Positions 10,955 through 24,900 of a DNA stretch of 64,000 bases are shown here, in pieces. This stretch comes from Hippophae tibetana (Eukaryota > Streptophyta > Magnoliopsida > Rosales > Elaeagnaceae). Position numbers and translations under genes: made by a program. The notes beneath the pieces are model-generated. The model saw nothing but the letters and a program-made list of their open reading frames with translations, searched no databases and was not told the origin of the DNA. Within the stretch, counting starts at the first letter, position 1. Each line of letters opens with the position of its first letter. The stretch spans positions 73,640,449 to 73,704,448 of the forward strand of contig CM072810.1 in NCBI GenBank assembly GCA_037013495.1, read 5' to 3'.

Positions 10955-13717
10955 GCGAGTGATCATTATCTTTTGGCATCAAAAGGTTGAGGTTTATGGA
11001 CTTCTCGATGTTGTATTCGTCTGTTGATTTCATTTCGTAGTTCTTTTTTAAATCTTAGTCTCTTATTCTTGATCTTTATTTCTACGCTCAATCAATCTAT
11101 GTTCTTCATAAAAAAAATTGTGGGAAAAACAAGATGGGTTCTACTGTTTACAGTATTGAAAAAAGAATATTTGATAAATCAGAGTTCCAATTTTACACAC
11201 CATTACTTTTGACTCGGGTGTCGAACCTTTTAATATAATATATCAAATCGAAGCTTGTAAATATTCCTATAATCAGAGCATGGATTCCTAAGAATATTAT
11301 TTTTTGAAATCAAATTCAACCGTTTATATCACCTACCAAAGTTTAAAATTTTCGTCTTATCAATTCCGTTTTTTTTTTCTTTCGGTTTTTTTCAATGCCA
11401 CTATAAGAGCAATTGAGTTAGGGATCAGGAATGTGTTTAAAAATATTCTAAATTTCTCTATATCCAACAAATATTCTCTAGATGAGTGAAATATTCTAAT
11501 GACCCTTTACAAAGAATAGATTTGGAATATCTAATGGAAAGATTAATTTTGGAAGCAAGTATTTTTGTTTTATTTACTTATATGCCCGTTATGTTTAGCG
11601 ATTTTGTTTTACTGAATTGTGGAATTTAATTTTTCTTATTTATCATTAGTATTTTTACGCTTTTATTATTTACGGATGGATTAAGCAAATTTCATAACTA
11701 AATATCCTCAGTATGGTTGCATTACGTCTTAGGTTTTGTTGCTTGTATAAGAAAACAACAACCTTTTCATGGAGGAAGAACTAGTATAATTAATGAAAAT
11801 ATTTTTTACCAAGCTTTGTACTTTTCTTTCGAGGGTTCTTGATATAATTCCTAGATTCGACACATCGAAGCGAGTGATCATTATCTTTTGGCATCAAAAG
11901 GTTGAGGTTTATGGACTTCTCGATGTTGTATTCGTCTGTTTATTTCATTTCGTAGTTCTTTTTTAAATCTTAGTCTCTTATTCTTGATCTTTATTTCTAC
12001 GCTCAATCAATCTATGTTCTTCATAAAAAATATTGTGGGAAAAACAAGATGGGTTCTACTGTTTACAGTATTGAAAAAAGAATATTTGATAAATCAGAGT
12101 TCCAATTTTACACGCCATTACTTTTGACTCGGGTGTCGAAACTTTTAATAAATATATCAAATCGAAGCTTGTAATTATTCCTATAATCAGAGCATGGATT
12201 CCTAAGAATATTATTTTTTGAAATCAAATTCAACCGTTTATATCACCTACCAAAGTTTAAAATTTTCGTCTTATCAATTCCGTTTTTTTTTCTTTCGGTT
12301 TTTTTCAATGCCACTATAAGAGCAATTGAGTTAGGGATCAGGAATGTGTTTAAAAATATTCTAAATTTCTCTATATCCAACAAATATTCTCTAGATGAGT
12401 GAAATATTCTAATGACCCTTTACAAAGAATAGATTTGGAATATCTAATGGAAAGATTAATTTTGGAAGCAAGTATTTTTGTTTTATTTACTTATATGCCC
12501 GTTATGTTTAGCGATTTTGTTTTACTGAATTGTGGAATTTAATTTTTCTTATTTATCATTAGTATTTTTACGCTTTTATTATTTACGGATGGATTAAGCA
12601 AATTTCATAACTAAATATCCTCAGTATGGTTGCATTACGTCTTAGGTTTTGTTGCTTGTATAAGAAAACAACAACCTTTTCATGGAGGAAGAACTAGTAT
12701 AATTAATGAAAATATTTTTTACCAAGCTTTGTACTTTTCTTTCGAGGGTTCTTGATATAATTCCTAGATTCGACACATCGAAGCGAGTGATCATTATCTT
12801 TTGGCATCAAAAGGTTGAGGTTTATGGACTTCTCGATGTTGTATTCGTCTGTTGATTTCATTTCGTAGTTCTTTTTTAAATCTTAGTCTCTTATTCTTGA
12901 TCTTTATTTCTACGCTCAATCAATCTATGTTCTTCATAAAAAAAATTGTGGGAAAAACAAGATGGGTTCTACTGTTTACAGTATTGAAAAAAGAATATTT
13001 GATAAATCAGAGTTCCAATTTTACACGCCATTACTTTTGACTCGGGTGTCGAAACTTTTAATATAATATATCAAATCGAAGCTTGTAAATATTCCTATAA
13101 TCAGAGCATGGATTCCTAAGAATATTATTTTTTGAAATCAAATTCAACCGTTTATATCACCTACCAAAGTTTAAAATTTTCGTCTTATCAATTCCGTTTT
13201 TTTTTTCTTTCGGTTTTTTTCAATGCCACTATAAGAGCAATTGAGTTAGGGATCAGGAATGTGTTTAAAAATATTCTATATTTCTCTATATCCAGCAAAT
13301 ATTCTCTAGATCAGTGAAATATTCTAATGACCCTTTACAAAGAATAGATTTGGAATATCTAATCGAAAGATTAATTTTGGAAGCAATTATTTTTGTTTTA
13401 TTTACTTATCTGCCCCTTATGTTTAGCGATTTATTTTTACTGAATTGTGGAATTTAATTTTTCTTATTTATCATAATTATTTTTACGCTTTTATTATTTA
13501 AAGATGGATTAAGAAAATTTCATTACTAAATATCCTCAGTATGGTTGCATTACGTCTTAGGATTTGTTGCTTGTATAAGAAAACAACAACCTTTTCATGG
13601 AGGAAGAATTAGTATAATTAATGAAAATATTTTTTACCAAGCTTTGTACTTTTCTTTCGAGGGTTCTTGATATATTTCCTAGATTCGACACATCGAAGAG
13701 AGTGATCATTATTTTTT

Positions 13718-14632
13718 GGCATCAAAAGGTTGCGGTTTATGGACATATTGATGTTGTATTCGTCTGTTGATTTCATTTCGTAGTTCTTTTTTAAATCTTA
13801 GTCTCTTATTCTTGATCTTTATTTCTACACTCAATAAATATATGTTCTTCATAAAAACAATTGTGGGAAAAACAAGATGGGTTCTACTGTTTACATTATT
13901 GAAAAAAGAATATTTGATAAATCAGAGTTCCAATTTTACACGCCATTACTTTTGACTCGGGTGTCAAAACTTTTAATATAATATATCAAATCGAAGCTTG
14001 TAATTATTCCTATAATCAGAGCATGGATTCCTAAGAATATTATTTTTTGAAATCAAATTCAACCGTTTATATCACCTACCAAAGTTTAAAATTTTTGTCT
14101 TATCTATTCCGTTTTTTTTTTCTTTCGGTTTTTTTCAATGCCACTATAAGAGCAATTGAGTTAGGGATCAGGAATGTGTTTAAAAATATTCTAAATTTCT
14201 CTATATCCAGCAAATATTCTCTAGATCAGTGAAATATTCTAATGACCCTTCACAAAGAATAGATTTGGAATATCTAATGGAAGGATTAATTTTGGAAGCA
14301 ATTATTTTTGTTTTATATACTTATATGCCCGTTATGTTTAGCGATTTTTTTTTACTGAATTGTGGAATTTAATTTTTCTTATTTATCATAAGTGTTTTTA
14401 CGGTTTTATTAATTACGGATGGATTAAGCACATTTCATAAATAAATATCCTCATGATGGTTGCATTGCGTCTTGGGTTTTGTTGCTTTTATATGAAAACA
14501 ACAACTTTTTGATGGAGGAAGAACTAGTATAATTAATGAAAATATTTTTTACCAAGCTTTTTACTTTTCTTTCGAGGGTTCTTGATATAATTCCTAGATT
14601 CGACACATCGAAGCGAGTGATCATTATCTTAT
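13718..14632. repeat. Chimeric unit m16 (A then B)
   Basis: The unit reads TTTTGGAAGC and TTTTGTTTTATATAC like A units near 14296-14322, then AAGTGTTTTTACGG, TTAATTACGG, AAGCACATTT and CTCATGATGG like B from about 14389. The switch falls in the same invariant stretch as in m6. The left part also combines GCGGTTTATGGACATATTG of L2 with GTCTGTTGATTTC of L3. Confidence 0.75.
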
Positions 14633-16458
14633 GGCATCAAAAGGTTGAGGTTTATGGACTTCTTGATGTTGTATTCGTCTGTTGATTTCATTTCGTAGTT
14701 CTTTTTTAAATCTTAGTCTCTTATTCTTGATCTTTATTTCTACACTCAATAAATATATGTTCTTCATAAAAAATATTGTGGGAAAAACAAGATGGGTTCT
14801 ACTGTTTACATTATTGAAAAAAGAATATTTGATAAATCAGAGTTCCAATTTTACACGCCATTACTTTTGACTCGGGTGTCGAAACTTTTAATAAATATAT
14901 CAAATCGAAGCTTGTAATTATTCCTATAATCAGAGCATGGATTCCTAAGAATATTATTTTTTGAAATCAAATTCAACCGTTTATATCACCTACCAAAGTT
15001 TAAAATTTTTGTCTTATCTATTCCGTTTTTTTTTTCTTTCGGTTTTTTTCAATGCCACTATAAGAGCAATTGAGTTAGGGATCAGGAATGTGTTTAAAAA
15101 TATTCTAAATTTCTCTATATCCAGCAAATATTCTCTAGATCAGTGAAATATTCTAATGACCCTTTACAAAGAATAGATTGGGAATATCTAATGGAAAGAT
15201 TAATTTCGGAAGCAATTATTTTTAATTTATTTACTTATATGCCCCTTATGTTTAGCGATTTGTTTTACTGAATTGTGGAATTTAATTTTTCTTATTTATC
15301 ATAAGTGTTTTTACGCTTTTATTAATTACGGATGGATTAAGCACATTTCATAAATAAATATCCTCATGATGGTTGCATTGCGTCTTGGGTTTTGTTGCTT
15401 GTATATGAAAACAACAACTTTTTGATGGAGGAAGAACTAGTATAATTATTGAAAATATTTTTTACCAAGCTTTTTACTTTTCTTTCGAGGGTTCTTGATA
15501 TAATTCCTAGATTCGACACATCGAAGCGAGTGATCATTATCTTATGGCATCAAAAGGTTGAGGTTTATGGACTTCTTGATGTTGTATTCGTCTGTTGATT
15601 TCATTTCGTAGTTCTTTTTTAAATCTTAGTCTCTTATTCTTGATCTTTATTTCTACACTCAATAAATATATGTTCTTCATAAAAAATATTGTGGGAAAAA
15701 CAAGATGGGTTCTACTGTTTACATTATTGAAAAAAGAATATTTGATAAATCAGAGTTCCAATTTTACACGCCATTACTTTTGACTCGGGTGTCGAAACTT
15801 TTAATAAATATATCAAATCGAAGCTTGTAATTATTCCTATAATCAGAGCATGGATTCCTAAGAATATTATTTTTTGAAATCAAATTCAACCGTTTATATC
15901 ACCTACCAAAGTTTAAAATTTTTGTCTTATCTATTCCGTTTTTTTTTTCTTTCGGTTTTTTTCAATGCCACTATAAGAGCAATTGAGTTAGGGATCAGGA
16001 ATATGTTTAAAAATATTCTAAATTTCTCTATATCCAGCAAATATTCTCTAGATCAGTGAAATATTCTAATGACCCTTTACAAAGAATAGATTGGGAATAT
16101 CTAATGGAAAGATTAATTTCGGAAGCAATTATTTTTAATTTATTTACTTATATGCCCCTTATGTTTAGCGATTTGTTTTACTGAATTGTGGAATTTAATT
16201 TTTCTTATTTATCATAAGTGTTTTTACGCTTTTATTAATTACGGATGGATTAAGCACATTTCATAAATAAATATCCTCATGATGGTTGCATTGCGTCTTG
16301 GGTTTTGTTGCTTGTATATGAAAACAACAACTTTTTGATGGAGGAAGAACTAGTATAATTAATGAAAATATTTTTTACCAAGCTGTGTACTTTTCTTCCG
16401 AGGGTTCTTGATATAATGCCTAGATTCGACACATCGAAATGAGTGATCATTATTTTTT
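13718..16458. repeat. Units m16-m18: B-type monomeric tandem
   Basis: m17 and m18 are close copies at 913 bp (L3-B). Both carry a 2-bp loss giving TTAATAAATATATC at about 14889 and 15802, followed by GTAATTATTCC. The same pair of changes is present in m14 near 12147, three and four units upstream. m16 is a recombinant: its left resembles L2 then L3, its segment starts as type A (TTTTGTTTTATATAC near 14310) and turns into B from about 14389. Confidence 0.75.
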
Positions 16459-19400
16459 GGCATCAAAAGGTTACGGTTTATTAACTTATTGTTGTTGTAT
16501 TCGTCTGTGGATTTCATTTCGTAGTTCTTTTTTAAATCTTCGACTCTTATTCTTGATCTTTATTTCTACGCTCAATCAATCTATGTTCTTCATAAAAAAA
16601 ATTGTGGGAAAAACAAGATGGGTTCTACTGTTTACAGTATTGAAAAAAGAATATTTGATAAATCAGAGTTCCCATTTTACACGCCCTTACTTTTGACTCG
16701 GGTGTCGAAACTTTTAATATAATAAATCAAACCGAAGCTTGTAAATATTCCTATAATCAGAGCATGGATTCCTAAGAATATTATTTTTTGAAATCAATTT
16801 CAACCGTTTATATCACCTACCAAAGTTTAAAATTTTTGTCTCATCTATTCCGTTTTTTTTTCTTTCGGTTTTTTTCAATGCCACTATAAGAGCAATTGAG
16901 TTAGGGATCAGGAATGTGTTTAAAAATATTCTAAATTTCTCTATATCCAACAAATATTCTCTAGATCAGTGAAATATTCTAATGACCCTTTACAAAGAAT
17001 AGATTTGGAGTATCTAATGGAAAGATTAATTTTGGAAGCAATTTTTTTTGTTTTATTTACTTATATGACCCTTATGTTTAGCGATTTTTTTTTACTGAAT
17101 TGTGGAATTTAATTTTTCTTATTTATCATAAGTATTTTTACGCTTTTATTATTTACAGATGGATTAAGAAAATTTCATAACTAAATATCCTCAGTATGGT
17201 TGCATTATGTCTTAGGTTTTGTTGCTTGTATAAGAAAACAACAACCTTTTCATGGAGGAAGAACTAGTATAATTAATGAAAATATTTTTTACCATGCTTT
17301 GTACTTTTCTATCGAGGGTTCTTGATATAATTCCTAGATTCGACACATCGAAGCGAGTGATCATTATCTTTTGGCATCAAAAGGTTGCGGTTTATTAACT
17401 TATTGATGTTGTATTCGTCTGTGGATTTCATTTCGTAGTTCTTTTTTAAATCTTCGTCTCTTATTCTTGATCTTTATTTCTACGCTCAATCAATCTATGT
17501 TCTTCATAAAAAAAATTGTGGGAAAAACAAGATGGGTTCTACTGTTTACAGTATTGAAAAAAGAATATTTGATAAATCAGAGTTCCAATTTTACACGCCA
17601 TTACTTTTGACTCGGGTGTCGAAACTTTTAATATAATATATCAAATCGAAGCTTATAAATATTCCTATAATCAGAGCATGGATTCCTAAGAATATTATTT
17701 TTTGAAATCAAATTCAACCGTTTATATCACCTACCAATGTTTAAAATTTTTGTCTCATCTATTCCGTTTTTTTTTCTTTCGGTTTTTTTCAATGCCACTA
17801 TAAGAGCAATTGAGTTAGGGATCAGGAATGTGTTTAAAAATATTCTAAATTTCTCTATATCCAGCAAATATTCTCTAGATCAGTGAAATATTCTAATGAC
17901 CCTTCACAAAGAATAGATTGGGAATATCTAATGGAAAGATTAATTTCGGAAGCAATTATTTTTAATTTATTTACTTATATGCCCCTTATGTTTAGCGATT
18001 TGTTTTACTGAATTGTGGAATTTAATTTTTCTTATTTATCATAAGTGTTTTTACGCTTTTATTAATTACGGATGGATTAAGCACATTTCATAAATAAATA
18101 TCCTCATGATGGTTGCATTACGCCTTAGGTTTTGTTGCTTGTATAAGAAAACAACAACCTTTTCATGGAGGAAGAACTAGTATAATTAATGAAAATATTT
18201 TTTACCAAGATTTTTACTTTTCTTTCGAGGGTTCTTGATATAATTCCTAGATTCGACACATCGAAGCGAGTGATCATTATCTTATGGCATCAAAAGGTTG
18301 CGGTTTATGGACTTATTGATGTTGTTGTCGTCTGTGGATTTCATTTCGTAGTTCATTTTTAAATCTTCGTCTCTTATTCTTGATCTTTATTTCTACGCTC
18401 AATCAATCTATGCTCTTCATAAAAAAAAATTGTGGGAAAAACAAGATGGGTTCTACTGTTTACAGTATTGAAAAAAGAATATTTGATAAATCAGAGTTCC
18501 CATTTTACACGCCCTTACTTTTGACTCGGGTGTCGAAACTTTTAATATAATATATCAAACCGAAGCTTGTAAATATTCCTATAATCAGAGCATGGATTCC
18601 TAAGAATATTATTTTTTGAAATCAAATTCAACCGTTTATATCACCTACCAAAGTTTAAAATTTTTGTCTCATCTATTCCGTTTTTTTTTTCTTTCGGTTT
18701 TTTTCAATGCCACTATAAGAGCAATTGAGTTAGGGATCAGGAATGTGTTTAAAAATATTCTAAATTTCTCTATATCCAGCAAATATTCTCTAGATCAGTG
18801 AAATATTCTAATGACCCTTCACAAAGAATAGATTGGGAATATCTAATGGAAAGATTAATTTCGGAAGCAATTATTTTTAATTTATTTACTTATATGCCCC
18901 TTATGTTTAGCGATTTGTTTTACTGAATTGTGGAATTTAATTTTTCTTATTTATCATAAGTGTTTTTACGCTTTTATTAATTACGGATGGATTAAGCACA
19001 TTTCATAAATAAATATCCTCATGATGGTTGCATTACGCCTTAGGTTTTGTTGCTTGTATAAAAAAACATCAACCTTTTCATGGAGGAAGAACTAGTATAA
19101 TTAATGAAAATATTTTTTACCAAGCTTTTTACTTTTCTTTCGAGGGTTCTTGATATAATTCCTAGATTCGACACATCGAAGCGAGTGATCATTATCTTAT
19201 GGCATCAAAAGGTTGCGGTTTATGGACTTATTGATGTTGTTGTCGTCTGTGGATTTCATTTCGTAGTTCATTTTTAAATCTTCGTCTCTTATTCTTGCTC
19301 TTTATTTCTACGCTCAATCAATCTATGTTCTTCATAAAAAAAAATGTGGGAAAAACAAGATGGGTTCTACTGTTTACAGTATTGAGAAAAGAATATTTGA

Positions 19401-21943
19401 TAAATCAGAGTTCCCATTTTACACGCCCTTACTTTTGACTCGGGTGTCGAAACTTTTAATATTATATATCAAACCGTAGCTTGTAAATATTCCTATAATC
19501 AGAGCATGGATTCCTAAGAATATTATTTTTTGAAATCAAATTCAACCGTTTATATCACCTACCAAAGTTTAAAATTTTCGTCTCATCTGTTCCGTTTTTT
19601 TTTCTTTCGGTTTTTTTCAATGCCACTAGAAGAGCAATTGAGTTAGGGATCAGGAATGTGTTTAAAAATATTCTAAATTTCTCTATATCCAACAAATATT
19701 CTCTAGATCAGGGAAATATTCTAATGACCCTTTACAAAGAATAGATTTGGAATATCTAATGGAAAGATTAATTTTGGAAGCAATTATTTTTGTTTTATTT
19801 ACTTATATGCCCGTTATGTTTAGCGATTTTTTTTTACTGAATTGTGGAATTTAATTTTTCTTATTTATCATAAGTATTTTTACGCTTTTATTATTTACAG
19901 ATGGATTAAGAAAATTTCATAACTAAATATCCTCAGTATGGTTGCATTACGTCTTAGGTTTTGTTGCTTGTATATGAAAACAACAACCTTTTCATGGAGG
20001 AAGAACTAGTATAATTAATGAAAATATTTTTTACCAAGCTTTGTACTTTTCTATCGAGGGTTCTTGATATAATGCCTAGATTCGGCACATCGAGGCGAGT
20101 GATCATTATCTTTTGGCATCAAAAGGTTGCGGTTTATTAACTTATTGATGTTGTATTCGTCTGTGGATTTCATTTCGTAGTTCTTTTTTAAATCTTCGTC
20201 TCTTATTCTTGATCTTTATTTCTACGCTCAATCAATCTATGTTCTTCATAAAAAAAATTGTGGGAAAAACAAGATGTGTTCTACTGTTTACAGTATTGAA
20301 AAAAGAATATTTGATAAATCAGAGTCCCAATTGTACACGCCATTACTTTTGACTCGGGTGTCGAAACTTTTAATATAATATATCAAATCGAAGCTTGTAA
20401 ATATTCCTATAATCAGAGCATGGATTCCTAAGAATATTATTTTTTGAAATCAAATTCAACCGTTTATATCACCAACCAAAGTTTAAAATTTTCGTCTCAT
20501 CTATTCCGTTTTTTTTTTTCTTTCGGTTTTTTTCAATGCCACTATAAGAGCAATTGAGTTAGGGATCAGGAATGTGTTTAAAAATATTCTAAATTTCTTT
20601 ATATCCAGCAAATATTCTCTAGATCAGTGAAATATTCTAATGACCCTTCACAAAGAATAGATTTGGATTATCTAATGGAAAGATTAATTTTGGAAGCAAT
20701 TATTTTTGTTTTATATACTTATATGCCCGTTATGTTTAGCGATTTTTTTTTACTGAATTGTGGAATTTAATTTTTCTTATTTATCATTAGTATTTTTACG
20801 CTTTTATTATTTACGGATGGATTAAGCAAATTTCATAACTAAATATCCTCAGTATGGTTGCATTACGTCTTAGGTTTTGTTGCTTGTATAAGAAAACAAC
20901 AACCTTTTGATGGAGGAAGAACTAGTATAATTAATGAAAATATTTTTTACCAAGCTTTTTACTTTTCTTTCGAGGGTTCTTGATATAATTCCTAGATTCG
21001 ACACATCGAAGCGAGTGATCATTATCTTATGGCATCAAAAGGTTGAGGTTTATGGACTTCTTGATGTTGTATTCGTCTGTTGATTTCATTTCGTAGTTCC
21101 TTTTTAAATCTTAGTCTCTTATTCTTGATCTTTATTTCTACGCTCAATAAATATATGTTCTTCATAAAAAATATTGTGGGAAAAACAAGATGGGTTCTAC
21201 TGTTTACATTATTGAAAAAAGAATATTTGATAAATCAGAGTTCCAATTTTACACGCCATTACTTTTGACTCGGGTGTCGAAACTTTTAATATAATATATC
21301 AAATCGAAGCTTGTAAATATTCCTATAATCAGAGCATGGATTCCTAAGAATATTATTTTTTGAAATCAAATTCAACCGTTTATATCACCTACCAAAGTTT
21401 AAAATTTTTGTCTCATCTATTCCGTTTTTTTTTCTTTCGGTTTTTTTCAATGCCACTATAAGAGCAATTGAGTTAGGGATCAGGAATGTGTTTAAAAATA
21501 CTCTAAATTTCTCTATATCCAGCAAATATTCTCTAGATCAGTGAAATATTCTAATGACCCTTCACAAAGAATAGATTGGGAATATCTAATGGAAAGATTA
21601 ATTTCGGAAGCAATTATTTTTAATTTATTTACTTATATGCCCCTTATGTTTAGCGATTTGTTTTACTGAATTGTGGAATTTAATTTTTCTTATTTATCAT
21701 AAGTGTTTTTACGCTTTTATTAATTACGGATGGATTAAGCACATTTCATAAATAAATATCCTCATGATGGTTGCATTACGCCTTAGGTTTTGTTGCTTGT
21801 ATAAGAAAACAACAACCTTTTCATGGAGGAAGAACTAGTATAATTAATGAAAATATTTTTTACCAAGCTTTTTACTTTTCTTTCGAGGGTTCTTGATATA
21901 ATTCCTAGATTCGACACATCGAAGCGAGTGATCATTATCTTAT
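16459..21943. repeat. Units m19-m24: mixed, leading into a trimer
   Basis: Order is L4-A1, L4-B/A, L5-B/A, L5-A1, L4-A2-like, L3-B/A. m20, m21 and m24 share a B body that turns to A just after CTCATGATGGTTGCATT: they continue with ACGCCTTAGG, TATAAGAAAAC and TTTTCATGGAGG. This B/A recombinant then recurs in m27, m29 and m32, so it was spread by later amplification. From m22 (19201) the order L5-L4-L3 begins and is repeated in m25-m27 at 2742-2743 bp, with shared rare bases such as ATTGAGAAAAG at 19381 and 22123 and CACTAGAAGAGC near 19624 and 22366. Confidence 0.75.
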
Positions 21944-24900
21944 GGCATCAAAAGGTTGCGGTTTATGGACTTATTGATGTTGTTGTCGTCTGTGGATTTC
22001 ATTTCGTAGTTCATTTTTAAATCTTCGTCTCTTATTCTTGATCTTTATTTCTACGCTCAATCAATCTATGTTCTTCATAAAAAAAATGTGGGAAAAACAA
22101 GATGGGTTCTACTGTTTACAGTATTGAGAAAAGAATATTTGATAAATCAGAGTTCCCATTTTACACGCCCTTACTTTTGACTCGGGTGTCGAAACTTTTA
22201 ATATTATATATCAAACCGAAGCTTGTAAATATTCCTATAATCAGAGCATGGATTCCTAAGAATATTATTTTTTGAAATCAAATTCAACCGTTTATATCAC
22301 CTACCAAAGTTTAAAATTTTCGTCTCATCTGTTCCGTTTTTTTTTCTTTCGGTTTTTTTCAATGCCACTAGAAGAGCAATTGAGTTAGGGATCAGGAATG
22401 TGTTTAAAAATATTCTAAATTTCTCTATATCCAAAAAATATTCTCTAGATCAGTGAAATATTCTAATGACCCTTTACAAAGAATAGATTTGGAATATCTA
22501 ATGGAAAGATTAATTTTGGAAGCAAGTATTTTTGTTTTATTTACTTATATGCCCGTTATGTTTAGCGATTTGTTTTTACTGAATTGTGGAATTTAATTTT
22601 TCTTATTTATCATTAGTCTTTTTACGCTTTTATTATTTACAGATGGATTAAGCAAATTTCATAACTAAATATCCTCAGTATGGTTGCATTACGTCTTAGG
22701 TTTTGTTGCTTGTATAAGAAAACAACAACCTTTTCATGGAGGAAGAACTAGTATAATTAATGAAAATATTTTTTACCAAGCTTTGTACTTTTCTTTCGAG
22801 GGTTCTTGATATAATGCCTAGATTCGGCACATCGAAGCGAGTGATCATTATCTTTTGGCATCAAAAGGTTGCGGTTTATTAACTTATTGATGTTGTATTC
22901 GTCTGTGGATTTCATTTCGTAGTTCTTTTTTAAATCTTCGTCTCTTATTCTTGATCTTTATTTCTACGCTCAATCAATCTATGTTCTTCATAAAAAAAAT
23001 TGTGGGAAAAACAAGATGGGTTCTACTGTTTACAGTATTGAAAAAAGAATATTTGATAAATCAGAGTTCCAATTTTACACGCCATTACTTTTGACTCGGG
23101 TGTCGAAACTTTTAATATAATATATCAAATCGAAGCTTGTAAATTATCCTATAATCAGAGCATGGATTCCTAAGAATATTATTTTTTGAAATCAAATTCA
23201 ACCGTTTATATCACCAACCAATGTTTAAAATTTTCGTCTCATCTATTCCGTTTTGTTTTTTCTTTCGGTTTTTTTCAATGCCACTATAAGAGCAATTGAG
23301 TTAGGGATCAGGAATGTGTTTAAAACTATTCTAAATTTCTTTATATCCAGCAAATATTCTCTAGATCAGTGAAATATTCTAATGACCCTTCACAAAGAAT
23401 AGATTTGGATTATCTAATGGAAAGATTAATTTTGGAAGCAATTATTTTTGTTTTATATACTTATATGCCCGTTATGTTTAGCGATTTTTTTTTACTGAAT
23501 TGTGGAATTTAATTTTTCTTATTTATCATTAGTATTTTTACGCTTTTATTATTTACGGATGGATTAAGCAAATTTCATAACTAAATATCCTCAGTATGGT
23601 TGCATTACGTCTTAGGTTTTGTTGCTTGTATAAGAAAACAACAACCTTTTGATGGAGGAAGAACTAGTATAATTAATGAAAATATTTTTTACCAAGCTTT
23701 TTACTTTTCTTTCGAGGGTTCTTGATATAATTCCTAGATTCGACACATCGAAGCGAGTGATCATTATCTTATGGCATCAAAAGGTTGAGGTTTATGGACT
23801 TCTTGATGTTGTATTCGTCTGTTGATTTCATTTCGTAGTTCCTTTTTAAATCTTAGTCTCTTATTCTTGATCTTTATTTCTACGCTCAATAAATATATGT
23901 TCTTCATAAAAAATATTGTGGGAAAAACAAGATGGGTTCTACTGTTTACATTATTGAAAAAAGAATATTTGATAAATTAGAGTTCCAATTTTACACGCCA
24001 TTACTTTTGACTCGGGTGTCGAAACTTTTAATATAATATATCAAATCGAAGCTTGTAAATATTCCTATAATCAGAGCATGGATTCCTAAGAATATTATTT
24101 TTTGAAATCAAATTCAACCGTTTATATCACCGACCAAAGTTTAAAATTTTTGTTTTATCTATTCCGTTTTTTTTTCTTTCGGTTTTTTTCAATGCCACTA
24201 TAAGAGCAATTGAGTTAGGGATGAGGAATGTGTTTAAAAATATTCTAAATTTCTCTATATCCAGCAAATATTCTCTAGATCAGTGAAATATTCTAATGAC
24301 CCTTCACAAAGAATAGATTGGGAATATCTAATGGAAAGATTAATTTCGGAAGCAATTATTTTTAATTTATTTACTTATATGCCCCTTATGTTTAGCGATT
24401 TGTTTTACTGAATTGTGGAATTTAATTTTTCTTATTTATCATAAGTGTTTTTACGCTTTTATTAATTACGGATGGATTAAGCACATTTCATAAATAAATA
24501 TCCTCATGATGGTTGCATTACGCCTTAGGTTTTGTTGCTTGTATAAGAAAACAACAACCTTTTCATGGAGGAAGAACTAGTATAATTAATGAAAATATTT
24601 TTTACCAAGCTTTTTACTTTTCTTTCGAGGGTTCTTGATATAATTCCTAGATTCGACACATCGAAGCGAGTGATCATTATCTTATGGCATCAAAAGGTTG
24701 CGGTTTATGGACTTATTGATGTTGTTGTCGTCTGTGGATTTCATTTCGTAGTTCATTTTTAAATCTTCGTCACTTATTCTTGATCTTTATTTCTACGCTC
24801 AATCAATCTATGTTCTTCATAAAAAAAATTGTGGGAAAAACAAGATGGGTTCTACTGTTTACAGTATTGAAAAAAGAATATTTGAAAAATCAGAGTTCCC

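Larger units (their letters stand above)
10061..10974. repeat. Reference monomer m12, 914 bp (L2-A2)
   Basis: This unit serves as the map for all others. Hand count gives 264 G+C in 914, about 29%. In order it holds: GGCATC at the start; a 14-bp dyad at 10228-10241; a first HindIII site (AAGCTT) at 10337-10342 opening a nearly invariant stretch to about 10440; a T-rich pyrimidine tract at 10455-10477; three AAATATTCT words between 10526 and 10582; an XbaI site (TCTAGA) at 10562-10567; the diagnostic A/B segment at about 10630-10856; a SpeI site (ACTAGT) at 10865-10870; a second HindIII site at 10896-10901; and the TTCGACACATCGAA dyad at 10941-10954. The two HindIII sites lie 559 bp apart, and 355 bp remain to the first site of the next unit. 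No start codon, splice pattern or open frame of useful length is conserved. Confidence 0.95.
7320..13717. repeat. Units m9-m15: monomeric run, mostly A2
   Basis: Six consecutive units m9 to m14 have the A2 right segment, and m15 switches to A1. m9 and m10 match closely at a 913-bp offset, sharing GATTCGAAACATCG and GAGGGTTTTTGATATAATGCCC. m13, m14 and the left of m15 match at 913-915 bp, sharing CTTCTCGATG. m11 and m12 have L2-type lefts. Neighbouring units resemble each other most, which is the pattern of simple tandem amplification and differs from the multi-unit periods further on. Confidence 0.8.

Noticed and set aside
10941-10960. Possible CENP-B-box-like site near TTCGACACATCGAAGC
   Set aside because: It has the TTCG start but lacks the CGGG part of the known essential core pattern, so I do not call it.
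16439-16696. An 85-residue ATG-started frame in m19
   Set aside because: The ATG arises from a local change of GAAGCGAG to GAAATGAG in one unit; the rest is the same satellite frame as elsewhere.
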